Shown here: positions 5,816 through 12,162 of the stretch, piece by piece | Layout of the letters: the number at the start of each line of letters is the position of its first letter | How positions within the stretch are numbered: position 1 is the first letter of the stretch | DNA from: CAYVTZ01 sp964454685 | Lineage (GTDB): Bacteria; Bacillota; Clostridia; Christensenellales; Christensenellaceae | Reading direction: 5' to 3' | Length of the DNA: 14,397 nucleotides | NCBI GenBank assembly: GCA_964454685.1 | Contig: CAYVTZ010000060.1 | Coordinates: 1-14,397, forward strand | Made by a program: the position numbers and the translations under genes | Notes under the pieces: model-generated | The model's input: the letters and a program-made list of their open reading frames with translations, nothing else | The model's database searches: none | Told to the model about the DNA's origin: nothing

Positions 5816-6348
5816 TTGTAGCAATTATTATTTTTGCGGCCGCAACAGCAGTGATTCTGTTTTTCGGAATCCGAGCATGTATCGCCTGCAACGATGAATT
5901 AAAAAACGATCCGCGGTCGTTGACGAAATACGAAAGAGAGTCGTTGGAAAGCGCGCCGACGGGGATTGCCGTGGCTTGCACGACCCTGATATGTATTTTC
6001 GGCTTTGTTGCAAGTTGCATCGCTAACCCGCAAATAATACATCCAGATTACCGGCGCGAAGGGGAACTGTTAAGCTATTCGCGGGTTCATGCTGTAGAGG
6101 ATGATTTGTATTGCGATGTGGATTACCTACAAGAAGGACATAGCGGTGTAATCGGTGACGAACTTGTGCTAATCCTACCTCGGGAAAATGCCAAAAAGCC
6201 ATATATCGTCTACGGAAGAAAAGATGGTGAAGACTTCACGGTTTTGTACCTTGATGAGAGTGAATACCAGGCGTTGGCTGATTCAGCAGAACGCTCGCAA
6301 AGCGAAAGTGAAACCGAGGCGAAAGGAGGTGAGCGAGGATATGCATGA
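5800..6348 (+). CDS. Two-helix membrane protein
   Basis: A 182-residue protein with two predicted membrane helices, at about residues 5-25 ('LIVAIIIFAAATAVILFFGI') and 50-70 ('GIAVACTTLICIFGFVASCI'). They are separated by a short, charged loop with two Cys and followed by a soluble domain of about 85 residues rich in Tyr, Asp and Glu. The tail is Ser/Glu-rich ('SQSESETEAKGGE'). The soluble part has beta-type repeats ('ELVLILP', 'PYIVYGRKDGEDFTVLYLDESEY'). Family unknown. AAAGGGA precedes ATG 5800, inside the end of the LPD28-like gene, which implies coupling. With copies A and B and the 6675 gene it forms a set of small membrane proteins. Confidence 0.78.
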   Translation: METNLIVAIIIFAAATAVILFFGIRACIACNDELKNDPRSLTKYERESLESAPTGIAVACTTLICIFGFVASCIANPQIIHPDYRREGELLSYSRVHAVEDDLYCDVDYLQEGHSGVIGDELVLILPRENAKKPYIVYGRKDGEDFTVLYLDESEYQALADSAERSQSESETEAKGGERGYA

Positions 6349-6523
6349 CTACACCAGAGGAGACGATCCGATCTATGACGGATTCCGCGAAAACTGGGTC
6401 AAGGAAGACGATACAAGTGACACGTCAGTGTTGCGTTCGCCTTGTGATCTATGCAGATTCGACCCGCCGTCTAGTTTAGATGGAAAGCCGTGCATGAAGT
6501 GCCCTGCGAGCCCAAAACGCTGA
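6341..6523 (+). CDS. Small Cys-rich phage peptide
   Basis: A 60-residue protein. The first half is acidic and Tyr/Asp-rich. The second half carries 'CDLCRFDPPSSLDGKPCMKC' (Cys at four positions in CxxC-x(12)-CxxC), a pattern of small zinc-binding phage peptides that end in CPA. The frame is open from 6188, but the ideal AAAGGAGGT ribosome binding site just upstream sets ATG 6341, which overlaps the previous gene by 8 bases. Function unknown. Confidence 0.78.
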   Translation: MHDYTRGDDPIYDGFRENWVKEDDTSDTSVLRSPCDLCRFDPPSSLDGKPCMKCPASPKR

Positions 6524-6549
6524 ATAGTATTGTGAAGCATGCACAAAAA

Positions 6550-6580
6550 TTTGCTTTGACGATACTTCTTGTGGCATACT
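6550..6580 (+). promoter_or_regulatory. Promoter upstream of hairpin 3
   Basis: TTGCTT (6551-6556), 18 bases, then CATACT (6575-6580). A better -35, TTGACG (6556-6561), overlaps it but is too close to this -10. The 14-base AAAAATTTGCTTTG is shared exactly with the promoter at 5288. ATACTT occurs twice around the spacer. Confidence 0.42.
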
Positions 6581-6626
6581 TGCCTAAAGAAGTTAAATTG
6601 TTCCACTGTTGGAAAAGTTGTGATTT

Positions 6627-6656
6627 AAGAGTCGTATTTTTATGCGGCTCTTTTTT
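6627..6656 (+). terminator. Start-associated hairpin 3
   Basis: AAGAGTCGTA (6627-6636) pairs with TGCGGCTCTT (6643-6652), followed by TTTT. The left and right arms are identical to those of hairpin 1. AAAAGGAG starts three bases after the T-run and leads to ATG 6675, so nothing but a ribosome binding site lies between hairpin and gene. Confidence 0.8.
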
Positions 6657-6674
6657 ATGAAAAGGAGAAAAACC

Positions 6675-6929
6675 ATGGAAACAGCAGAAAACATGCATAC
6701 CGCATTAAGAATCGTCACACTTTTTGTGTACATGATCACGTTTATTTTAGTTTTGATTGTGCTAGATCGTTGGAAAACGAAAGGTTTTCGCGGAGCAGCT
6801 ATTGCGCTTGTTATTGCGATCGCCGCAAGCGCAATACTCACTATTGTGTCGCTGCAGTCAACAGCAGGCTATGAAGCATATCTGGCTCTACGATTGGATT
6901 TGTCTTACATTAACAAGGAGGGAATTTAA
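6675..6929 (+). CDS. Small two-helix membrane protein
   Basis: An 84-residue hydrophobic protein with two predicted membrane helices, at about residues 10-32 ('IVTLFVYMITFILVLIVL') and 40-62 ('AAIALVIAIAASAILTIVSL'). A basic hinge between them ('DRWKTKGFR') would face the cytoplasm, giving out-in-out or hairpin topology. Holin-like topology is possible, but no lysis genes are near. The frame opens at 6642, but AAAAGGAG places the start at ATG 6675. TAATG couples its stop to the next gene, membrane protein copy B. Confidence 0.75.
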   Translation: METAENMHTALRIVTLFVYMITFILVLIVLDRWKTKGFRGAAIALVIAIAASAILTIVSLQSTAGYEAYLALRLDLSYINKEGI

Positions 6930-7429
6930 TGAAACTACTTACATCGATTGGACTTTTTGCTGGGATTGGTGTTTTGCTAATCTTGGGTGGAAATGCAGTG
7001 GGCGAAGCTTGCGTGCAAGCCACCAAACGCGCCCTTGATATTTTTGAATATGAGAAGCGAAGTGAATTTTACGAGTTGCATTCAATTCATACCGACAGCC
7101 AAGAAAGACAGAATGTGAATGGAGTCTTCGTATGCGTTATCGGAACGATATCAGCGGAGACGGAATACGAACGGTCTTATATTGCTTACGTGAAGCACGA
7201 TGAAGGGATTAAGGCAGAGAGATTTCCGGTTGATATAACATTTATCAACGAAATATCGGTGAGCGAAAAACCATACTTAGAGAAACAGGTGCAAGATACC
7301 AAGATGCGAAGGAGTGGCGAAGTTATTGATTCAAAGGCTGAGCGCTATATTTTAAATGTGCCGGAGGGTTCGGTATCTATGGAGTTTGATTTTGGGCTAG
7401 AAGGGTTCGCAGCAAATGCTGCTGCGTAA
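6929..7429 (+). CDS. Membrane-anchored protein, paralogue copy B
   Basis: A 166-residue paralogue of the gene at 2959-3444, with the same layout: an N-terminal hydrophobic helix (about residues 4-27), a short charged linker, then the conserved soluble domain with 'RSEFYEL', 'INEIS', 'KPYLEK', 'YILNVPEGSVS' and 'EFDFGLEGF'. The membrane helix and linker are the most diverged part. The last homologous 54 bases are almost identical to copy A. It begins at a TAATG overlap with the small membrane protein, with AAGGAGG upstream. The two copies lie in different operons, each next to a different partner. Family and function unknown. Confidence 0.82.
   Translation: MKLLTSIGLFAGIGVLLILGGNAVGEACVQATKRALDIFEYEKRSEFYELHSIHTDSQERQNVNGVFVCVIGTISAETEYERSYIAYVKHDEGIKAERFPVDITFINEISVSEKPYLEKQVQDTKMRRSGEVIDSKAERYILNVPEGSVSMEFDFGLEGFAANAAA
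7355..7408 (+). repeat. 54-base near-identical repeat, copy B
   Basis: 52 of 54 bases match 3373-3426. The only differences are two substitutions close together, at 7378 and 7381. It points to recent duplication or gene conversion of the 3' end. Confidence 0.9.
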
Positions 7430-7474
7430 AGAGGCTGGGAGCAGCTATGAGACCCTAAAAGGAGGATTAGAAAA

Positions 7475-7810
7475 ATGAGACTAATTGATGCGGATGCGAT
7501 AATTAAGGAATTGAATTCGGCTAAGACAAGATTTGATGTTGGTGAAAATGCCGAAAAAACGATCGAAGTTGGCGGGTCAGAGTTCATTGATGCCGTCAAC
7601 AAATTTTTCATCAAGGTGTTAGAAAAAGCGCAAACGATAGATGCACAACCCGTCGCGCGTGGGAAATGGGTAAAAAACAAGGAGGAGTCAGAAAAGCTTG
7701 TGGAGCCAGTGTATGATTGTTCTGCCTGCAACAATTATGAAGCATGGGGAGAATATGAGAGACATTCATACTGCCCGAATTGCGGCGCAAAAATGGACTT
7801 GGAGGGATAA
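7475..7810 (+). CDS. Small zinc-ribbon protein
   Basis: A 111-residue member of the same clostridial phage family as the 537 gene. It starts MRLIDADAIIKEL, contains 'TIDAQPVARGKW' (54-65), and ends with a zinc ribbon built from C82/C85 and C100/C103 (CSAC ... CPNCGAKMD). AAAGGAGG precedes ATG 7475. The next gene starts two bases after its stop and uses its final GGAGGG as ribosome binding site. The Zn-binding role is read from the Cys; partner unknown. Confidence 0.88.
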   Translation: MRLIDADAIIKELNSAKTRFDVGENAEKTIEVGGSEFIDAVNKFFIKVLEKAQTIDAQPVARGKWVKNKEESEKLVEPVYDCSACNNYEAWGEYERHSYCPNCGAKMDLEG

Positions 7811-7812
7811 CG

Positions 7813-8454
7813 ATGGGCAGACAGGAAATTACAACATTTTTGTCAAAGTGCATTGGAAAACATATAGACCCGCACAATGATCCGCGCATCTATTGGGCGA
7901 AGGAAGTCACATTCGATTATGCAACTGGAAACGCTATTCGCGTGGATTATATGCGCTACAAGCCAATCAACAATTCTGTATCCGGCATAGAAAAAGGAGA
8001 CTTCTACTGCTATGAAATTAAGTCATCCGTTGCAGATTTCACGAGCAAGAACGGACACAATTTTATCGGCGATTACAATTACTACGTCATGCCGGAAGAT
8101 GTGTTTGATCAGGTGAGAGACTTAATTCCGTATCACGTTGGAGTTTTAACTCCTGGTGAGTTTGGGGCTTTGAAATCCCAAAGCAATGCGCGCCGCGTGG
8201 ATAGGAGTAGACCAGCCAGCGAAATGCTGTTGATGATGTACAGGTCATCACGGCGTGAAGTGGTGAAGAAAAAGAAAAAAGTGTTCAAAACCCTCTTAGA
8301 TGTTATACACTGCAAAGAATGCGCAAATGAAGTATCTGACGTAAAAGTTCGTGAACTGACTGGAGCGCTATGGTGCAGGTACAAATTGCAACCATGTGAA
8401 CCGGACGATTATTGCTCGCACGGCGAGAGAAGGGAGATAATAAATGAACCGTGA
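7813..8454 (+). CDS. MmcB-like PD-(D/E)XK protein with Cys tail
   Basis: A 213-residue protein. Residues 40-150 carry the pattern of MmcB-type DNA-repair / nuclease-fold proteins: 'RVDYMRYKP' with Asp45, 'CYEIKSSVADF' with Glu68 and Lys70, then 'GDYNYYVMPEDVFDQV' and 'IPYHVGVL'. Asp45 with Glu-x-Lys is the PD-(D/E)XK catalytic set. A poly-Lys linker (152-156) leads to a C-terminal Cys cluster (C167, C170, C188, C195, C201, in 'DDYCSHGERR'), a small tail found on many clostridial phage proteins. Role: probably binds or cuts phage or host DNA in repair; no activity is proven. The frame opens at 7780, but GGAGGG fixes ATG 7813. Overlaps the next gene by 11 bases. Confidence 0.8.
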   Translation: MGRQEITTFLSKCIGKHIDPHNDPRIYWAKEVTFDYATGNAIRVDYMRYKPINNSVSGIEKGDFYCYEIKSSVADFTSKNGHNFIGDYNYYVMPEDVFDQVRDLIPYHVGVLTPGEFGALKSQSNARRVDRSRPASEMLLMMYRSSRREVVKKKKKVFKTLLDVIHCKECANEVSDVKVRELTGALWCRYKLQPCEPDDYCSHGERREIINEP

Positions 8455-8854
8455 TTGTGAGAAGGAAAGGAATGCGAAAACTATACTCGGGAATTTGATT
8501 AAGCTATACAAAAGCATCCAGGCTCCTCAGGATAACATTGAGGCACTAGAATACACGCTGAAATGGCTCGAACAGAGCCAAGAAATTTCTGCAAAAGAAC
8601 TCATGCACGACAATGTTTTAGAACCCGTTTTGATTGAGGTGTTGTTTGCGATTGCAACATGCAAAAACAAAGAAACGCCTGTGTGGATTGTAGAAAAAGT
8701 CGCGCAAGAGGCGTATTGGGCTGATATTACTTATTGGAGCATAGGAGATTGCTCTGTATTTCAGTGCTGGCGTTTCGGGAACGAATGCGAGATTGGGCTG
8801 AAACCTGAAGATTATGGAACAACTTGGGTTGCTTATGATTACAAGAAAAAATGA
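8444..8854 (+). CDS. Hypothetical phage protein
   Basis: A 136-residue protein. The N-terminal half is helical ('ILGNLIKLYKSI', 'NIEALEYTLKWLEQ') and the C-terminal half is aromatic-rich ('VWIVEKVAQEAYWADITYW', 'YGTTWVAYDYKKK'). The C-terminal half resembles a small domain found in several clostridial phage proteins, but I cannot name it. AAGGGAG precedes ATG 8444, inside the end of the nuclease-fold gene. Confidence 0.75.
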   Translation: MNRDCEKERNAKTILGNLIKLYKSIQAPQDNIEALEYTLKWLEQSQEISAKELMHDNVLEPVLIEVLFAIATCKNKETPVWIVEKVAQEAYWADITYWSIGDCSVFQCWRFGNECEIGLKPEDYGTTWVAYDYKKK

Positions 8855-8884
8855 GATGTTCAGGTAAAAAAGAAGGTGAATAAG

Positions 8885-8935
8885 ATGGAACAATCAAAAT
8901 GTGTCCAATGCGCAGATAAACACTTTGAAGCGTAA
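8885..8935 (+). CDS. Tiny 16-codon ORF, possible remnant
   Basis: MEQSKCVQCADKHFEA follows AGAAGGTG at good spacing and contains one CxxC. It may be a truncated zinc-knuckle gene or a leader peptide for the gene at 8956. It is too short to be sure that it is translated. Confidence 0.25.
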   Translation: MEQSKCVQCADKHFEA

Positions 8936-8955
8936 CAGATGTAGGAGGAATCAAA

Positions 8956-9369
8956 ATGATAAGAAAAGTAGCGACTTTTGATGAGTTCGCTGCCGCGTGC
9001 GATTATTTTGAAAGCAACACGGAAGTGAATAACGGCTACGGGTGCACACATCCGAAGCAAGAAGAATACCAGCACGAAAGAGATCCAAACGTGGGCTGCT
9101 GCTTTTGTCATTCATGCCCTTTAGGCATAGAAGCAGACGCGGAAGATATTTACAACCCTGATGTTGACTGGGACGGCTATGAGCCTGACCCCGATTGCAT
9201 GGAAGGAGAATACCTGATGATTGATATCACGGAAGATGCGACTCTTGAAGAAAAGCGAGCGCTCGAAAATTATGAACGACGCCTAAGGCGCTGGGATACG
9301 GATTGGCTCGAAAGCAATCCGAAAGTACGAGTTGGCGGGCACATGAAGAATACAAAAAACCGACATTAA
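8956..9369 (+). CDS. Cys-rich hypothetical protein
   Basis: A 137-residue acidic protein. The N-terminal part has a Cys/His cluster ('CTHP', then 'CCFCHSCPLG', about residues 30-57) consistent with zinc binding. The middle is very acidic ('DVDWDGYEPDPDCMEGEY') and the C-terminus is helical and charged ('TLEEKRALENYERRLRRW'). Family unknown. AGGAGG precedes ATG 8956. Its last eight codons overlap the start of the broken gene at 9343, so the native C-terminus may have ended slightly differently. Confidence 0.75.
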   Translation: MIRKVATFDEFAAACDYFESNTEVNNGYGCTHPKQEEYQHERDPNVGCCFCHSCPLGIEADAEDIYNPDVDWDGYEPDPDCMEGEYLMIDITEDATLEEKRALENYERRLRRWDTDWLESNPKVRVGGHMKNTKNRH

Positions 9370-9666
9370 GAAACTTGAAATTACTTCTTTGAAAACAGAG
9401 GAAATATTACCTCGTGGGTTGACACTGACTACGGTTACTGGGCGTACAAAGCGAGCGACCAAGAAGAAATTGATGCGCTAATCGGCTTCTATAACACAAC
9501 GATAGAGGAAGAAGAACGAGAAATCGCACATCAAGTGTTCAAGAAGTTTTCGCAAATCATGTATTTTAGAAAGCTTCCAGAATGCGATGCAGAGTATATG
9601 GGCATACTTGAGGAATACCTCGGTCAAGTTGCTGCCCTTGCGCTGAAGCTCGACAAAAGTGCATAA
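9343..9666 (+). pseudogene. Frame-disrupted small phage gene
   Basis: An otherwise gene-less stretch holds a good reading frame from 9379 to the stop at 9664-9666: 'ENRGNITSWVDTDYGYWAY', then 'ASDQEEIDALIGFY' and 'AHQVFKKFSQIMYFRKLP', with a helical end 'EEYLGQVAALALKL'. It has no start codon or ribosome binding site at its head. ATG 9343 is in the same frame but is cut off by TAA (9367) and TGA (9376). Removing one A from the A6 run at 9354-9359 gives 'MKNTKTDIKKLEI', and a compensating base near 9390 rejoins the downstream frame. This fits a gene with two opposite single-base changes. Family unknown. Confidence 0.6.
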
Positions 9667-9672
9667 GAATAT

Positions 9673-9703
9673 TTTGACTTTGGAAACGTTTTAGCAATAC
9701 AAT
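9673..9703 (+). promoter_or_regulatory. Promoter upstream of hairpin 4
   Basis: TTGACT (9674-9679), 18 bases, then TACAAT (9698-9703), each 5 of 6 to consensus. This is the best of the hairpin-linked promoters. Downstream, GATCAG (9725-9730) and CTGATC (9737-9742) form a small stem before hairpin 4. Confidence 0.6.
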
Positions 9704-9754
9704 CAAAATAAGAAGTTGAAGTCAGATCAGCGCAGCCTGATCAAGTAATGATTA

Positions 9755-9784
9755 AAAGAGTCGTATTTTTATGCGGTTCTTTTT
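9755..9784 (+). terminator. Start-associated hairpin 4
   Basis: The left arm AAGAGTCGTA (9756-9765) is identical to hairpins 1 and 3. The right arm TGCGGTTCTT (9772-9781) differs by one C-to-T change that keeps pairing as G-T. A T-run follows, then AAAGGAG and ATG 9803. The change keeps the stem but not the sequence, as expected if structure matters. Confidence 0.78.
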
Positions 9785-9802
9785 CTTATTAAAGGAGAAT
9801 TT

Positions 9803-10057
9803 ATGCAAAACATGAATCATTGTAACGGGTGTAAGAATACTATTTTAATTCGCGGCAGAGTCAGTTCTTCAAGAGTGGCACTGGTTTGCAGCCACTCAAG
9901 TGCAGTGAAATCTGCAAAAGCAGAGCATCCAAACGTGATCAAAACACCGAACTTTCTGGGTTTTATGAACGTAGCGGATCGCGAAAAAATCAAGACTCCC
10001 AGATGGTGCCCACTGCGCACAAAAATGACGGAAGGAGAACTATGTGAGAAACGCTAA
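9803..10057 (+). CDS. Cys-rich small protein, tandem copy 1
   Basis: An 84-residue protein with an N-terminal CNGC, a central Cys-Ser-His ('LVCSHSS'), and a 'PRWCPLR' motif near the end. The same layout (CxxC, CSH, WCP) recurs in the next gene, so the two are tandem paralogues. Three or four Cys/His groups suggest a single zinc site. AAAGGAG and a short AT spacer lead to ATG 9803, directly after hairpin 4. Overlaps the next gene by 14 bases. Function unknown. Confidence 0.8.
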   Translation: MQNMNHCNGCKNTILIRGRVSSSRVALVCSHSSAVKSAKAEHPNVIKTPNFLGFMNVADREKIKTPRWCPLRTKMTEGELCEKR

Positions 10058-10271
10058 TAAAGCGGTCTGTTGTAAATGCGGCAATGCCGTTTACATCTGG
10101 AATGGCAGAACAGCAAGGTATTACTGCTTATGCTCACACCCGGATGTTGATGTGACGGCTTCGTGCTCAACGAATATTTTGGCTTTGAGCGGGTATATCT
10201 GCCACACGAAAGCAGGAACGAAAGAGCTCTTAATTCGCGGAGCGCCTCTTTGGTGCCCGATCAACAAATGA
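10044..10271 (+). CDS. Cys-rich small protein, tandem copy 2
   Basis: A 75-residue paralogue of the previous gene with CCKCGN near the N-terminus, 'LCSHPDVDV' in the middle and 'APLWCPINK' at the end. The start is GTG 10044: GGAAGGAGAAC sits just upstream, and the ATG two bases earlier runs directly into TGA. The 14-base overlap implies coupling to copy 1. The CxxC-CSH-WCP layout suggests a compact zinc-binding fold. Function unknown. Confidence 0.78.
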   Translation: MRNANKAVCCKCGNAVYIWNGRTARYYCLCSHPDVDVTASCSTNILALSGYICHTKAGTKELLIRGAPLWCPINK

Positions 10272-10289
10272 AAAAGTGAGGGAAAAAGA

Positions 10290-11033
10290 ATGAAAATTGG
10301 TATTACTGAAAGAGGCGATGCCGGCCTTGACCTAGGCTGGATTCAAGAAATTGCGGATTGTGATGGTGCAATTTTAATAACAAAAAACTTAACAGAGGAA
10401 TTTGTAAGTGCGGCAATCGAACATAAGGACAAGGTGATTCTACACGCGTGCTGCACCGGATACAGCGGCACGTTTGCAGAGCCTAAAGTTCCATGTAGCT
10501 ACAAGCTGCGAGATGCGGTATTGGCATTGATCCGGCGGGGATTCCCTAAAGAGCAAGTTGTGATCAGGGTTGATCCAATTATACCGACTCAGCTTGGTAT
10601 CGCAACAGCTTGGGCGGTAGTGGAGACTTTCATACACACAGGTATTGATTTCAGGTATCGCGTCAGCGTGCTTGACGGCTATCCGCATGTCCATGCACGC
10701 TTTCAGCACAAAGGCTGCCAACTCCCGTTTGATGGATTCCAAGCAACGGATGCGCAGTTCGATGCTGTTAACGCATTGATTAGGAGACTTAGAGAAACCC
10801 ACGGCATCGAATGCGAATGCTGTGCCGAGCCGAAGTTGACCGAATGCGTACAATGCGGGTGTATTTCTCAAAAAGATCTTAAAATCCTTGGTTTAGGCAG
10901 GTTGGACGACACAGGAAAGGGCAAGCAACGGCAACATTGCTTGTGCCCAACGTGCAAAACGGAAATGCTCACCCAGAAGACACCGTGCATGAATGGATGC
11001 ATGTACTGCTACTGGAAAAAGGATGGTGAATGA
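10290..11033 (+). CDS. DUF1848-like Fe-S/Cys-cluster protein
   Basis: A 247-residue protein whose pattern fits the DUF1848 family (radical-SAM-like proteins with a C-terminal Cys cluster). Seen: 'ILITKN' (28-33), where the family has a Trp-Thr-Lys-Asn motif; 'EPKVPCSYKLRDAV' (64-77); 'IRVDPIIP' (92-99), the family's Arg-x-Asp-Pro-Ile; a Cys-rich segment with 'CECCAEPKL' and 'CVQCGC'; 'QRQHCLC' (213-219); and a final 'CMNGCMYCYW' (C233, C237, C240), the CxxxCxxC shape of a 4Fe-4S site. The family function is unknown. The N-terminus is shorter than usual and lacks the usual 'SRRTDIPA' opening, so it is a divergent phage version. GAGGGA precedes ATG 10290. Overlap with the next frame is only apparent. 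Confidence 0.78.
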   Translation: MKIGITERGDAGLDLGWIQEIADCDGAILITKNLTEEFVSAAIEHKDKVILHACCTGYSGTFAEPKVPCSYKLRDAVLALIRRGFPKEQVVIRVDPIIPTQLGIATAWAVVETFIHTGIDFRYRVSVLDGYPHVHARFQHKGCQLPFDGFQATDAQFDAVNALIRRLRETHGIECECCAEPKLTECVQCGCISQKDLKILGLGRLDDTGKGKQRQHCLCPTCKTEMLTQKTPCMNGCMYCYWKKDGE

Positions 11034-11034
11034 A

Positions 11035-11451
11035 ATGAGTTGCGAATTTAATCTGAGTATTTCAGAATTGAGTAGGCGAGCGGCAGTTCGTATGAGAAGG
11101 AGAGACGACAACAGATATCGCAAACTGGAATCTGAAATAGAGAAGATGCGCAAAGATGACGCTCTTGTAAAGAGGGTAGTCCGACAGATTGCCCGGAATG
11201 CCCGAAGGGGATATACACAAATCGAAATAGCAGCCGATGATGGGAGCTGCGAATATCGAGGATACGCGCCTGACGTGGTAATAAGGCACGAAATCATGTA
11301 TGACGAGGGATATTTTGGTCAGATTGCAGATATCATTTCCGGCAGACTCTCAGCATATGTCTTAGGGTATTATGAAGTTCTGAGGCATTATGATATACCC
11401 GGAGCACATCTGAGGCATCCGCGAATCATCATTGAGTGGGGAAGAGAATAG
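11035..11451 (+). CDS. Hypothetical basic helical protein
   Basis: A 138-residue protein. The N-terminal half is strongly basic and helical ('ELSRRAAVRMRRRDDNRYRKLESE', likely coiled coil); the C-terminal half is mixed ('GYTQIEIAADDG', 'GQIADIISGRLSAYVLGYY'). No known motif. The frame opens at 10993 inside the DUF1848-like gene, but AAGGATGGTGA upstream and an ATG one base after that stop favour 11035. The last gene of the 9803 operon. Confidence 0.72.
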   Translation: MSCEFNLSISELSRRAAVRMRRRDDNRYRKLESEIEKMRKDDALVKRVVRQIARNARRGYTQIEIAADDGSCEYRGYAPDVVIRHEIMYDEGYFGQIADIISGRLSAYVLGYYEVLRHYDIPGAHLRHPRIIIEWGRE

Positions 11452-11493
11452 AGAAACAGGAAGAGGCCACACCGGCTCTATCCGAAAGAAAAT

Positions 11494-11527
11494 TTGACTG
11501 AGGGTGCAATGTTCATTTAACATGAAC
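11494..11527 (+). promoter_or_regulatory. Promoter upstream of hairpin 5, with operator-like dyad
   Basis: TTGACT (11494-11499), 18 bases, then TAACAT (11518-11523). GTTCAT (11511-11516) and ATGAAC (11522-11527) form a perfect inverted repeat around five bases and cover the -10. Further down, CGAGCG (11546-11551) and CGCTCG (11563-11568) form a stem before hairpin 5. Confidence 0.5.
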
Positions 11528-11581
11528 GTATACAGTCAACCGTTACGAGCGTGTAGAGAAAGCGCTCGAGTATATGATTCT

Positions 11582-11607
11582 AAAGTCGTGCTTCGTGTAC
11601 GACTTTT
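11582..11607 (+). terminator. Start-associated hairpin 5
   Basis: AAAGTCGTGC (11582-11591) pairs with GTACGACTTT (11597-11606), allowing one mismatch-like G-T near the loop. ACTTTTAAGGAG and ATG 11626 follow at once. The T-run is short, so termination would be weaker than at hairpins 1-4. Confidence 0.65.
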
Positions 11608-11625
11608 ACTTTTAAGGAGAAAGTA

Positions 11626-12162
11626 ATGCTAATACATGATTTTGTAAAAAAAGAGAGTGCAGGACTCAAAGGAAGGCTTTTGCAGGCGTTTCGAGGAACA
11701 GAATCGGCTCTTGGATACCCGGCTTTTGCAGTAGATGTAGAATTGATTGAAGAGAAGTGCCAAGAAGGAACACTTCAAAGCGTGATGTCATTCATCAAAG
11801 CGGAAGCGCTTCTGCAACTAGCCCAGACCGATCACGCTATCTCGTACTTAAACGAATACACTCCCGGGTGGCTGATTGAAAAAGCGAGAGGTCCTAAACC
11901 TGAAACGTTTGCCTATGCCTGCCTGAAATGCAAACATTGCGGCAGCTCATGGGGCGGACACGTTTCGTGTCACTTCCCGTCGGTTGATCCTGATGACATT
12001 GAATCGTTGTGTTTGGGTTTAAATGCACCCGTTGCGCAAATGCTCAACATAAAGGCCGAAAAACACGGAATCGAAAACGGCTGGTTTTTTTGGCCAATGA
12101 ACTTTGACTCGGGTTGGTTGATTAATTGTGATGGCTTTGAAATGGAGGAGAAAAAGTTTTGA
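11626..12162 (+). CDS. Hypothetical protein with Cys/His cluster
   Basis: A 178-residue protein. The N-terminal 80 residues are helical. A central 'CLKCKHCGSSWGGHVSCHF' segment (about 97-116) has four Cys and two His that may bind zinc. The C-terminal part is aromatic-rich ('GWFFWPMNFDSGWLINCDGF'). No family recognised. AAGGAG and an ATG at good distance after hairpin 5 set the start. The end overlaps the next gene's TTG start by four bases. Confidence 0.75.
   Translation: MLIHDFVKKESAGLKGRLLQAFRGTESALGYPAFAVDVELIEEKCQEGTLQSVMSFIKAEALLQLAQTDHAISYLNEYTPGWLIEKARGPKPETFAYACLKCKHCGSSWGGHVSCHFPSVDPDDIESLCLGLNAPVAQMLNIKAEKHGIENGWFFWPMNFDSGWLINCDGFEMEEKKF

Noticed and set aside
6675..6929. Holin
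   Set aside because: Two membrane helices fit, but there is no endolysin or other lysis gene nearby and the gene is coupled to an anchored protein of unknown role.
10440..10871. Minus-strand frame of 143 codons opposite the DUF1848-like gene
   Set aside because: No ribosome binding site and no recognisable motif; a shadow of the + gene.
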